The notes under the pieces are model-generated. The model did not search any database and had not been told where the DNA came from. It saw only the letters and a list, made by a program, of their open reading frames with translations. A stretch of 64,000 nt of DNA, from assembly GCA_041397825.1 (NCBI GenBank), contig JAWKVX010000002.1, forward strand, positions 682,001 through 746,000, written 5' to 3'. Source of the DNA: JANNSX01 sp041397825 (GTDB lineage Bacteria; Pseudomonadota; Alphaproteobacteria; Rhizobiales; Hyphomicrobiaceae). This document shows positions 54,814 to 62,769 of this stretch, piece by piece. Position 1 is the stretch's first letter, and each line of letters starts with the position of its first letter. A program made the translations under genes and the position numbers.

Positions 54814-55809
54814 TCACGCTCCTTGGGGCTCGAAGGATAGCTTGAAATAGTCGTACCAGTTCCCGCCCATGATCCGGCCTGTTTCCTCCGCCGAGAAGCC
54901 GCGTGCCCGGAGCCCTTCGGCGACGCCGTCCCAGTCGAGGTTGCTTTTGAACCATGACGTCGGCGGCGGAAACACAGGCATGCCGAGACCGGGCGTCTCG
55001 ACACCGCCTTTCGTCCATCGGCCGTTGCGCATCCATTCGACGACGCTGTCAGGTTGATCCTGGCAGAGGTCGGAGCCCATGCCGATATGCTCGACACCCA
55101 TGAGGTCGGCGGTGCGCGCTACCATCTCGGTGAAGGCATCCAGCGTGCACGCCGGACCACCCTGGAGATGGTGCGGGTAGAGCGAGAAGCCGAGCATGCC
55201 TCCAGTTTCGCCGAGCGCCTTCAGGACATCATCCGACTTGTTGCGTGCGACCGGATGCCAGGCTGAGGGATTGGCGTGCGAGATGCAGATCGGCCGGTCC
55301 GAAAGCTCGATCGCCTCGAGCGTCGTGCGTTCCGCCGAGTGCGACATGTCGATGGCCATGCCGACACGGTTCATCTCGCCGATCACCTCGCGGCCCATGC
55401 GCGTGATGCCGGCATCCTCATTCTCGTAGCAGCCGGCGCCAAGCAGCGACTGGTTGTTATAGGTGAGCTGCATGAAGCGCACGCCGAGCCTGTGCAGGAT
55501 CTCGACGAGGCCAATGTCGTCCTCGATCGGCGAGGCGTTCTGGAGGCCGAAAAACACGGCGGTTCGATTGGTCATGCGCGCCTCGGCGATGTCGGCAGCC
55601 GTCCGGCCGGGGATCAGCAGGTCGGGGTGGCGGGCGAAATGCCGGTTCCAGTCGACGAGCCGCTCGACCGTCTCGCGGAAATCCTCGTGGTAAGCGATCG
55701 TCACGTGCAAACCGTCGAGACCGCCCTGCCGAACCTCTCGAAAGATATTCTCGGACCAGTTGCAGTACTGCGGTCCGTCGATGCGATAAGCGGCTTCGGT
55801 CGGCGTCAT
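54814..55809 (-). CDS. M19-like membrane dipeptidase homologue lacking alpha-site metal ligands
   Basis: 331 residues with the renal-dipeptidase fold: MAIDMSHSAERTTLEAI (His157), PICISHANPSAW (His178), HIGMGSDLCQ (Asp247) and the tail IMGGNWYDYFK. The usual N-terminal HxD is replaced: IDGPQYCNWS has Pro13 and Tyr15. The bridging Glu position reads GLQNASPI (Gln90). So one metal site appears lost while the second is partly kept. No signal peptide is seen. ATG 55809 overlaps the carbonic anhydrase stop as ATGA. Either an altered peptidase or a different hydrolase. Confidence 0.8.
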   Translation of the reverse strand: MTPTEAAYRIDGPQYCNWSENIFREVRQGGLDGLHVTIAYHEDFRETVERLVDWNRHFARHPDLLIPGRTAADIAEARMTNRTAVFFGLQNASPIEDDIGLVEILHRLGVRFMQLTYNNQSLLGAGCYENEDAGITRMGREVIGEMNRVGMAIDMSHSAERTTLEAIELSDRPICISHANPSAWHPVARNKSDDVLKALGETGGMLGFSLYPHHLQGGPACTLDAFTEMVARTADLMGVEHIGMGSDLCQDQPDSVVEWMRNGRWTKGGVETPGLGMPVFPPPTSWFKSNLDWDGVAEGLRARGFSAEETGRIMGGNWYDYFKLSFEPQGA

Positions 55810-56432
55810 GGACTCTCTTTTCCGCAATCCAGATCCTTGAGCAGGCCGTTGGCGAGACCGTAGATCCAGCCGTGCACCGAGAGCGTCTGTCCACGGTCCC
55901 AGGCGCGCTGGATGATCGGGGCGTTGATGACGGTCCGGGTCTGTGCGCGCACGTTGAGCTCGCATAGACAATCCTGGCGGGCCTCGTCGTTCGGCAACGA
56001 GCGCAGAACATCCTTGTGTTCTCGGTTCAGGTCGCGGATCGGCTCCAGCCAGTGGTCGATGAGGCCGTGCTGGATGCCGTCGACGGCAGCCCTGACGCCG
56101 CCACAGCCATAGTGGCCGCAGACGATGATATGACTCACCTTCAGGGCTTCGACGGCGAACTGAAGCACGGACATGCAGTTGAGGTCGGCCGGGTAGACCA
56201 TGTTGGCGACGTTGCGGTGGACGAAGACCTCGCCGGGATCGAGGCCGGTGATGACGTTCGCCGGCACGCGGCTGTCGGCACAACCGATCCAGAGGAAGCG
56301 CGGCGTCTGCAGACCTTTCAATCGGCCGAAATAGTTCGGATCCTCGCCGAGCCGCGCCGCGGCCCATCGTTTGTTCTGGGCCAGCAGGTCGCCGGGGGTC
56401 TTGTGCACGTCCTCTGTCACGTCCGGCCTCAC
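55806..56432 (-). CDS. Beta-class carbonic anhydrase
   Basis: 208 residues. Zinc ligands Cys51 (IGCADSRVPA, with Asp53-Arg55), His107 and Cys110 (CGHYGCGG). It interconverts CO2 and bicarbonate. The start is GTG 56432, overlapping the stop of the CocE-type gene by four bases (GTGA), and its own stop overlaps the dipeptidase start. A carbonic anhydrase embedded in a peptidase/hydrolase operon suggests CO2 or bicarbonate is made or used by a partner reaction; this is inference. Confidence 0.92.
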   Translation of the reverse strand: MRPDVTEDVHKTPGDLLAQNKRWAAARLGEDPNYFGRLKGLQTPRFLWIGCADSRVPANVITGLDPGEVFVHRNVANMVYPADLNCMSVLQFAVEALKVSHIIVCGHYGCGGVRAAVDGIQHGLIDHWLEPIRDLNREHKDVLRSLPNDEARQDCLCELNVRAQTRTVINAPIIQRAWDRGQTLSVHGWIYGLANGLLKDLDCGKESP

Positions 56433-58435
56433 ATGTGATCGCGCGGAATGGTCTCGCGCCAGTTGCGCTCAACGACTTTCATCTCGCCCTCGAAGGCCTC
56501 GAGGCTGGCCTCGATATGGAAGCTCACCTTGTCGGCCGTCAAGCGCTGGCGCGTGACGGTCCGGATCGACCAGGAGCCGCGACTGCGCTCGATCAGCCAT
56601 TCGGTCGTCGCAACGGCGCTGAGCGGGTCGGCCGGGTCGATCTCGTAGTGCTCCTCGCGAACCTCCCGGGCGACCAGGCCGTCGGTATCGGGAACCTCGT
56701 GGGCGCCGGTATCCTGCAGGAGACGATAGCGTGTCCGGCCGGCGTTGAGGTCGTGCTCGACGGCGCGCTCATAGCGTCCGGGCTTCAGCTCCCTGAAGAC
56801 CGGCAGAGGATCGGGATTGTCGGGTGCTGGCACGTCGAAGCGATCGCCGCCCTTGCGGACAGGGAGGTCGAGGCATGCGGTGGCGCCGAGCGTCAGCGTC
56901 AGCGTCACATGCTCGGGCGGCGGCAGCACCATCGGCCAGTATGCCGTCGAAAGCGAGAGGCGCAGGCGATGACCTTCGAGGAAGCGGTGCCCGCACTCGT
57001 CGAGCACGATCTCGATGCGCTCGGCCTTGCCCGGAGTCATCGGCGCCGGGTCGGCATTGCCGTTGCGGTGGGCGAGGTTGAGCACGCCGAAGGCGACGCG
57101 ATGCGCCGTCCCGTCCGGCAGCACGTCGACCAGTCGAGCGATCAGATTGCCGATCGGTCGGTCGATGGCGACGTCGATCGACAATCGCGGCCGGCCGAGG
57201 ATCTCCAGCGGTGCGGCCAGCGGTCCTGTCTCGAACACCAGTGATTTCGCGTCATCGAGGCGCTGGTCGGCGGCGAGATCGCCGTCGGGCCTGAGCGTGA
57301 AGAACTCGCCGCTCATGACGCCGCAATCCTCGGGCGAGGCGAAGGTCACCTCGCGGGCGGGTCCTCCCCTGGTGGCGAGCAGACCGCCGGTGTTCAGGAA
57401 GTAGGTGCGCGCCTTGATCCGGGGCGAAGGCCAGACCTTTTCTGCCACCCATCGGCCGGCATCGTCGGTGCGCGAATGCGACGGGCGGATGTTTTCCGTG
57501 ATGTAGGCGCGGTAGGCCGGAAGTTTCTCGGCGCCGGTCCGCTTGCTCTTGAGCCAGCGGTCCCACCAGCGCAGAGCCTCCCCATGGAAATCGGCACGCG
57601 GGCGCGGCCAGGCGAAATGCGGGTACTTGTGAATCCAAGGTCCAACGAGGCCCTTGGACCTTCCCCCCAAACCGGCGACGGCGGCAGAGGGCGTGTTGCG
57701 ATAGCCGTCGGCCCAGCCGGCAATGACGAGGCAAGGAATGTCGATCGCCGAGAAGTCCTCGCAGATCGAGCCGTGCTGCCAGTAGGCGTCGCGCCGCTGA
57801 TGGGCGAGCCAGGGTTTGATGCAAAGTGGCTCGGCATCCAGCCGCTCGAGCCACTGTTTTCTCCAGCCGTCACCGACAATTGCGGGATCGGCCGGCCGTG
57901 AGGCATAGGCGAGCATGTTGCCGGACCACGAGAGATTGGCCGACAGCAGGCAGCCGTTCTTATAGTGGATGTCGTCGTTGTAGCGATCGACAGTCGAGGC
58001 GAGGCTGATGACCGCCTTCAGCGGTTTTGGCCGGAGCGCGGCCACTTGCAGCGCGTTGAAGCCGCCCCAGGAGATGCCCATCATACCGACGGCGCCCGTG
58101 CACCAGGGCTGTGCCGCGATCCAGTCGAGCACCTCCACGGCCTCGGCGAGCTCGCGCGGCGAGTATTCGTCGTCGAACAGGCCGTCGCTCTCGCCATTGC
58201 CCTTGATGTCGACGCGGACGCCGGCATAGCCGGCGGCGGCGAAGATCGGATAGTTCGTCAGGTCCCGCGGCGTCGTGCCGTCCCGCTTGCGATAGGGAAT
58301 GTACTCGAGAATGGCGGGAACGGGTTTGCGATCGGCCTCGGCCGGCAGCCAGAGCTTGGCGGCGAGACGTGCCCCGTCCTTGAGTGGAACCCACAAGTTC
58401 TCGATCACCGTGTAGGTGTTCGCAGGAGCTGGCAT
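56429..58435 (-). CDS. CocE/NonD-family serine hydrolase
   Basis: 668 residues. An alpha/beta-hydrolase domain (about 1-330) has VRVDIKGNGESDG and the nucleophile in GMMGISWGGFNALQ, then a jelly-roll C-terminal domain (EGHRLRLSLSTAYWP). Relatives are cocaine esterase, glutaryl-7-ACA acylase and X-Pro dipeptidyl peptidase. No signal peptide. ATG 58435 is chosen (GGGAA upstream); the frame runs on to 58531. First gene of the operon with carbonic anhydrase, dipeptidase, DUF3726-like protein and M24 peptidase. Confidence 0.87.
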   Translation of the reverse strand: MPAPANTYTVIENLWVPLKDGARLAAKLWLPAEADRKPVPAILEYIPYRKRDGTTPRDLTNYPIFAAAGYAGVRVDIKGNGESDGLFDDEYSPRELAEAVEVLDWIAAQPWCTGAVGMMGISWGGFNALQVAALRPKPLKAVISLASTVDRYNDDIHYKNGCLLSANLSWSGNMLAYASRPADPAIVGDGWRKQWLERLDAEPLCIKPWLAHQRRDAYWQHGSICEDFSAIDIPCLVIAGWADGYRNTPSAAVAGLGGRSKGLVGPWIHKYPHFAWPRPRADFHGEALRWWDRWLKSKRTGAEKLPAYRAYITENIRPSHSRTDDAGRWVAEKVWPSPRIKARTYFLNTGGLLATRGGPAREVTFASPEDCGVMSGEFFTLRPDGDLAADQRLDDAKSLVFETGPLAAPLEILGRPRLSIDVAIDRPIGNLIARLVDVLPDGTAHRVAFGVLNLAHRNGNADPAPMTPGKAERIEIVLDECGHRFLEGHRLRLSLSTAYWPMVLPPPEHVTLTLTLGATACLDLPVRKGGDRFDVPAPDNPDPLPVFRELKPGRYERAVEHDLNAGRTRYRLLQDTGAHEVPDTDGLVAREVREEHYEIDPADPLSAVATTEWLIERSRGSWSIRTVTRQRLTADKVSFHIEASLEAFEGEMKVVERNWRETIPRDHM

Positions 58436-58510
58436 ATCGGTTTCCCACCATTTTGAGCCGTGCGGAGCATCGATGGTTCCCTGGTCCGATGCAAGCGGGG
58501 GCGCGGGCCG

Positions 58511-58532
58511 ATTGGAACCATTCGTTACCAAT
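58511..58532. promoter_or_regulatory. Imperfect palindrome in the CocE/acyl-CoA dehydrogenase divergent region
   Basis: ATTGG at 58511-58515 and CCAAT at 58528-58532 bound a 22-base imperfect palindrome. It lies in the ~210-bp region between two divergent operons, a typical place for a shared operator. A second inverted pair, ATGGTTCC / GGAACCAT, overlaps it. No -10/-35 pair was convincing. Confidence 0.3.
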
Positions 58533-58646
58533 TCAAACCATCGCTTGCCTCTGCGGTCGAGTTAGGCTTCATTCACGAGCGGAAGCTCGGTCCTGTAGGC
58601 CGAGCGGCACGGCGCGCAAGCCGCAACGATGAATGGGTGGAACAGA

Positions 58647-60044
58647 ATGAACGCCGCAAAGATGTGGGGTAGCGAGCCCTTCTGGGGTCTAGGGTACGAG
58701 TTCGATCCGCAGTGGCTGTTGTCCGACAGTCAGAAGGCGCTTCAGTCCAAGCTGATTGATCTCTGTCAGAAGGAAATGCGTGCGAACGCCGTCGAGAGCG
58801 ATCGCAATCTGCTGTTCCCGCGCAAGAACTTTCAGTTGTTGGCCAAACATGGACTGTTGGGCCTGCTCGTCCCCAAGGAGCTCGGAGGCATGGGCGAGAA
58901 CCATGTCTGTGCCGCCATGGTCGCCGAGACGATTGCCCGCTACGGCTGCCCCTCGACGGCCATGTGCTACACGATGCACTTGGGCGCCGTTGCTGCGGCA
59001 GCCTTCCGCTACCACGACAACCCGGTCATTCAGGACATCTTCCGCCGCATCGACAAGGACTGCTTGGTCGGCACCCTGTCATACTCCGATCCCGAGACCG
59101 GCAGTCACTTCTGGTATCCGATCTCGTCGGGGGCGACCGACAATGGCGATACTTGGCACGTCAAGAAGAAGGCCTCGTGGACGACCTCGGGCGGCTTTGC
59201 CGACTGGTACATCATCCAAACGACCAGCCCCGAGTTCAATGGCGACTATGCCAACCTCTCCTGCTTCCTCATTCTGGGCGACGAGGTCGCGGCCGATCCG
59301 GCAAGCTGGGACGGCCTCGGTCTGCGTGGTAACCAGTCGGGTCCGATCCAGGTCGACAAGGCAATCCCGAAAAATCGCATGGTCGGCAAGGTCGGGGACG
59401 GCGCCGCCTCCAATGACGAGTGCGTCGATCCCTTCTTCCTGATGTGCTCGTCGGCGGCCTGGAATGGTATCTCGCTGGCTCTGATCGACATCGCCAAGGC
59501 GCACACGACGAAGAAGACGCACGCCGACGTGGGCATGCGCGTCGCCGATTATCCGACCATCCAGGATTATGTCGGCGAAGCGATCATCGACACCAACACT
59601 TCGCGCGCCATGGACTTCATGATCGCCAGGGCGCTCGACGATGCGACAAACAATTGCGACTGGTCGATCCACAAGGATCCGGCGGCGTTGCCGCGCGCGG
59701 CCTATCTGCATTGGCTGTGGCAGGTGAAATTCGCCGCTGCCAAGAACGTCGCTCACGTCACCGACAAGATGCTGCATGCCTGCGGCGGCACGGGCTACAA
59801 GCCGCAGCTCGGCATCGAGCGCTATCTGCGCGACGGCAAGGCCGGCTGGGTGATGGGCCCGACCAACGAGGTGCTCCGCCAGTTCGTCGGCAAATTCGCG
59901 CTGCTCGGCATCGACAGCCTCGACTACTGGAACAAGTCCATCAACGAGCGCATGCTCAACAACGAAATCAAGAAGATGGATCGCGACCAGAAGCGGGCGC
60001 TGGCCGAGAAGCTATTGAAGGACCTGGCCGGCGTCGCGGCGTAG
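58647..60044 (+). CDS. Acyl-CoA dehydrogenase family protein
   Basis: 465 residues with the ACAD three-domain layout. N-terminal helices contain NFQLLAKHGLLGLLVPKELGG; the flavin-binding middle has GTLSYSDPETGSHFWYP and GLRGNQSGPIQVD; the C-terminal helices contain ACGGTGYKPQLGIERYLRDG. Where many family members have the catalytic Glu (EGT), this reads MGPTNEVLRQ, so that Glu is absent. ATG 58647 follows GGTGG; ATG 58629 is in frame but lacks a ribosome site. A strong terminator separates it from obgE. Confidence 0.85.
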   Translation: MNAAKMWGSEPFWGLGYEFDPQWLLSDSQKALQSKLIDLCQKEMRANAVESDRNLLFPRKNFQLLAKHGLLGLLVPKELGGMGENHVCAAMVAETIARYGCPSTAMCYTMHLGAVAAAAFRYHDNPVIQDIFRRIDKDCLVGTLSYSDPETGSHFWYPISSGATDNGDTWHVKKKASWTTSGGFADWYIIQTTSPEFNGDYANLSCFLILGDEVAADPASWDGLGLRGNQSGPIQVDKAIPKNRMVGKVGDGAASNDECVDPFFLMCSSAAWNGISLALIDIAKAHTTKKTHADVGMRVADYPTIQDYVGEAIIDTNTSRAMDFMIARALDDATNNCDWSIHKDPAALPRAAYLHWLWQVKFAAAKNVAHVTDKMLHACGGTGYKPQLGIERYLRDGKAGWVMGPTNEVLRQFVGKFALLGIDSLDYWNKSINERMLNNEIKKMDRDQKRALAEKLLKDLAGVAA

Positions 60045-60062
60045 GTCAATCTTGCTCACACC

Positions 60063-60100
60063 AGGGGCCGGCGGCTACCTTCGGGTCTCCGCCGGCCCCT
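60063..60100 (+). terminator. Terminator after acyl-CoA dehydrogenase gene
   Basis: Perfect 12-bp stem AGGGGCCGGCGG (60063-60074) / CCGCCGGCCCCT (60089-60100), 14-base loop, followed by TTACTTTG. It ends only 23 bases before obgE, so the obgE promoter would have to overlap it, or transcription reads through. Confidence 0.7.
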
Positions 60101-60122
60101 TTACTTTGAGTTGTGACAATCA

Positions 60123-61151
60123 ATGAAATTCCTCGACCAAGCCAAGGTCTATGTCCGATCCGGCGACGGCGGGCCGGGCTCGGTCTCATTCCGGCGGGAG
60201 AAATTCATCGAGTTCGGCGGGCCGGACGGTGGCGATGGCGGCAAGGGCGGCGACGTCATCGTCGAGTGCGTTCAGAATCTCAACACCCTCATCGACTTCC
60301 GCTACCAGCAGCATTTCAAGGCCAAGAACGGCGAACACGGCATGGGCGGCAACCGCCACGGCCGGAACGGCGCCGACATCGTGCTGAAGGTGCCACCCGG
60401 AACGCAGATCTTCGACGAGGACAACGAGACCCTGGTCGCCGATCTGACCAAACCCGGTCAGCGAGAGGTCATCGCCAAAGGCGGCAACGGCGGTTTCGGC
60501 AACGCCCAGTTCAAGTCCTCGACGAACCGGGCGCCACGCCGAGCCAATCCTGGGCAGACGGGAACGGAGCTGACCATCTGGCTCCGTCTGAAGCTCATCG
60601 CCGATGCCGGCATCATTGGCCTGCCCAATGCAGGCAAGTCGACCTTTCTCGCCGCCGTCTCGGCCGCCAAGCCGAAGATCGCCGACTATCCCTTCACGAC
60701 GCTCCATCCCAATCTCGGCGTGGTCAAGGCCGGCAGTGTCGACTTCGTGCTCGCCGACATCCCAGGGCTGATCGAAGGGGCCCACGACGGCGCCGGTCTC
60801 GGTGACCGCTTTCTCGGCCATGTCGAACGCTGTCGCGTGTTGCTGCATCTGGTCGATGTGAACGAAGAGGATGTCGCGGCCGCCTACAAGGCGATCCGGG
60901 CGGAGCTCAAGGCCTATGGCGGGGGCCTTGCCCGCAAGACGGAGATCGTCGCGCTGTCGAAATGCGACAGCGTCACGCCGGAAGTGGCCGACCAGAAGGC
61001 CGCCGCACTCAAGAAGGCAGCGCGCAAAACACCGTTTCTGATCTCGGCCGTTGCCCGTAGAGGACTAGAGCCGGTGCTGCATCGTCTGGCGCGGATCGTG
61101 GCCGGCAAGGACGAGGCCGAGGAGGCTGACAGCGGCGGCTGGAGGCCTTAA
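60123..61151 (+). CDS. obgE: Obg GTPase
   Basis: 342-residue ribosome-associated GTPase. The glycine-rich Obg fold (1 to about 158: GGPDGGDGGKGGDVIVE, NGEHGMGGNRHGRNG) precedes the G domain: G1 GLPNAGKSTFLAA, G2 DYPFTTLHPNLG, G3 ADIPGLIEGAHDGAGLG, G4 LSKCD. It acts in late 50S assembly and growth control. It is not next to rplU/rpmA here, unlike many genomes. The acyl-CoA synthetase follows 28 bases later and may share its transcript. Confidence 0.96.
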   Translation: MKFLDQAKVYVRSGDGGPGSVSFRREKFIEFGGPDGGDGGKGGDVIVECVQNLNTLIDFRYQQHFKAKNGEHGMGGNRHGRNGADIVLKVPPGTQIFDEDNETLVADLTKPGQREVIAKGGNGGFGNAQFKSSTNRAPRRANPGQTGTELTIWLRLKLIADAGIIGLPNAGKSTFLAAVSAAKPKIADYPFTTLHPNLGVVKAGSVDFVLADIPGLIEGAHDGAGLGDRFLGHVERCRVLLHLVDVNEEDVAAAYKAIRAELKAYGGGLARKTEIVALSKCDSVTPEVADQKAAALKKAARKTPFLISAVARRGLEPVLHRLARIVAGKDEAEEADSGGWRP

Positions 61152-61179
61152 ATCAGGCGGAACCGCTGAGGAGCCCGAC

Positions 61180-62769
61180 ATGCTATCCGAGCCGCATCTG
61201 GCGCGACGCCCTGCGAACCACCAACCGCTCACTCCCGTCGATCTCTTGGCCCGCAGCCTCGAGGCTTTCCCGGAGAAGACCGCCGTCGTCGCCGGCGATC
61301 GGAGCTGGAGTTATCGCGAGTTCGATGCGCTCGTTCGGCGCATGACCAGCCGGCTCATGGGGCTCGGCGTCAAGGCGGGTGATGTCGTCTCGATCATGTC
61401 GGCCAACCGGCCCGAGATGCTGGCGGCTCACTATGCCGTGCCGATGATCGGCGCCGTGCTCAATGCCATCAACGTCCGCCTCGATGCCGACACGGTCGGC
61501 TACATCCTCGAGCATTCCGGCAGCCGCTTCATCGTCACCGATCACGTCTGCGAGGCGGTCGCGCGCGATGCCGCTGGTCGTGCCGGCGTGCCGGTTCTGC
61601 CGCTCGCGGCGGGATCGGAGGGAGCACTTGCCGGTCTGCTCGAGGATCGGAGCGAGGCGCCGGCCGTGGTCCCGTCCGTCACCGACGAATGGCAGGCGAT
61701 CTGTATCAACTACACGTCCGGGACGACGGGGCGGCCCAAGGGCGTCGTCTATCACCACCGTGGCGCCTACCTGAACGCCCTCGGTAATGTGATTACTCTC
61801 GGGCTCGATCAGAGGACGGTCTATCTGTGGACCTTGCCGATGTTCCACTGTAACGGCTGGTGTCATACCTGGGCCGTGACCGCGGCGGGCGGTGTCCATG
61901 TCTGCCTCGAGCGCCCCGACCCGGCGCTGGTCTTCGAGGCGCTGCAGCAGCATCCCATCACGCATTTCGCCTGTGCGCCGGTCGTCCTCTATATGCTGCT
62001 CAATCATCCGGAGCGGCGGCCCGCCCGATCGCGGGTGAAGGTTGCGACCGGTGGCGCGGCGCCGACGGCCACGCTCATCGCTGAGCTCGGTGAGCTCGGA
62101 TTCGACCTGATGCACCTCTACGGGCTGACGGAATCCTATGGCCCGGCCACGCTGTGTGAGCTTGGCGACACAGAGGGCCTCGATCCCAAGGAGAAGGCGC
62201 GGCTACTGTCGCGGCAGGGCCTACGCCACGTGACCGCGAGCCATGTGCGCGTGCTCGACACCGAAGGTCACGACGTGCCACGCGATGGCGCCACACTTGG
62301 CGAGATCGCGCTCGCCGGCAACACGCTGATGGCCGGCTACTACAAGGATAGCGCCGCCACTGAGAAGGCTTTTGCCGGTGGACGGTTCCACACCGGCGAT
62401 CTCGCGGTCATGCACGAGAACGGTCACATCGAGATCCGTGATCGGGCCAAGGACATCATCATCTCCGGTGGCGAGAACATCTCGAGCCTCGAGGTCGAGA
62501 GCGTTCTGCACCAGCATCCCGCCGTCCTGCTCGCCGCCGTCGTCGCCGGGCCCGACCCGAAATGGGGCGAGATTCCCTGTGCGTTCCTGGAGCTCCGCGC
62601 CGGCATGTCGGCAGACCCCGAGGAGTTGCGTCACTTCTGCCGCGAGCGGCTCGCCCACTTCAAGGTGCCGCGACTCTTCCTCTTCCAGGAGCTTCCCAAG
62701 ACCTCGACCGGCAAGATCCAGAAATTCGTGCTGCGAGAGGCTGCAACACGAGAGATTTCCGCATCATGA
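61180..62769 (+). CDS. Acyl-CoA synthetase (AMP-forming)
   Basis: 529-residue ANL-superfamily ligase. The P-loop is INYTSGTTGRPKGVVYHH, then LPMFHCNGWCHTW, YGLTESYGPATL, GRFHTGDLAVMHENGHIEIRDRAKDIIISGGENIS and the catalytic lysine in PKTSTGKIQKFVLRE. It activates a carboxylic acid, probably short to medium chain, to its CoA ester. Its stop overlaps the next ATG (ATGA). Confidence 0.92.
   Translation: MLSEPHLARRPANHQPLTPVDLLARSLEAFPEKTAVVAGDRSWSYREFDALVRRMTSRLMGLGVKAGDVVSIMSANRPEMLAAHYAVPMIGAVLNAINVRLDADTVGYILEHSGSRFIVTDHVCEAVARDAAGRAGVPVLPLAAGSEGALAGLLEDRSEAPAVVPSVTDEWQAICINYTSGTTGRPKGVVYHHRGAYLNALGNVITLGLDQRTVYLWTLPMFHCNGWCHTWAVTAAGGVHVCLERPDPALVFEALQQHPITHFACAPVVLYMLLNHPERRPARSRVKVATGGAAPTATLIAELGELGFDLMHLYGLTESYGPATLCELGDTEGLDPKEKARLLSRQGLRHVTASHVRVLDTEGHDVPRDGATLGEIALAGNTLMAGYYKDSAATEKAFAGGRFHTGDLAVMHENGHIEIRDRAKDIIISGGENISSLEVESVLHQHPAVLLAAVVAGPDPKWGEIPCAFLELRAGMSADPEELRHFCRERLAHFKVPRLFLFQELPKTSTGKIQKFVLREAATREISAS

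Noticed and set aside
54814..56472. 552-residue reading of the dipeptidase extending back over the carbonic anhydrase
   Set aside because: The extension is another frame of the carbonic anhydrase gene; ATG 55809 with ATGA coupling is the natural start.
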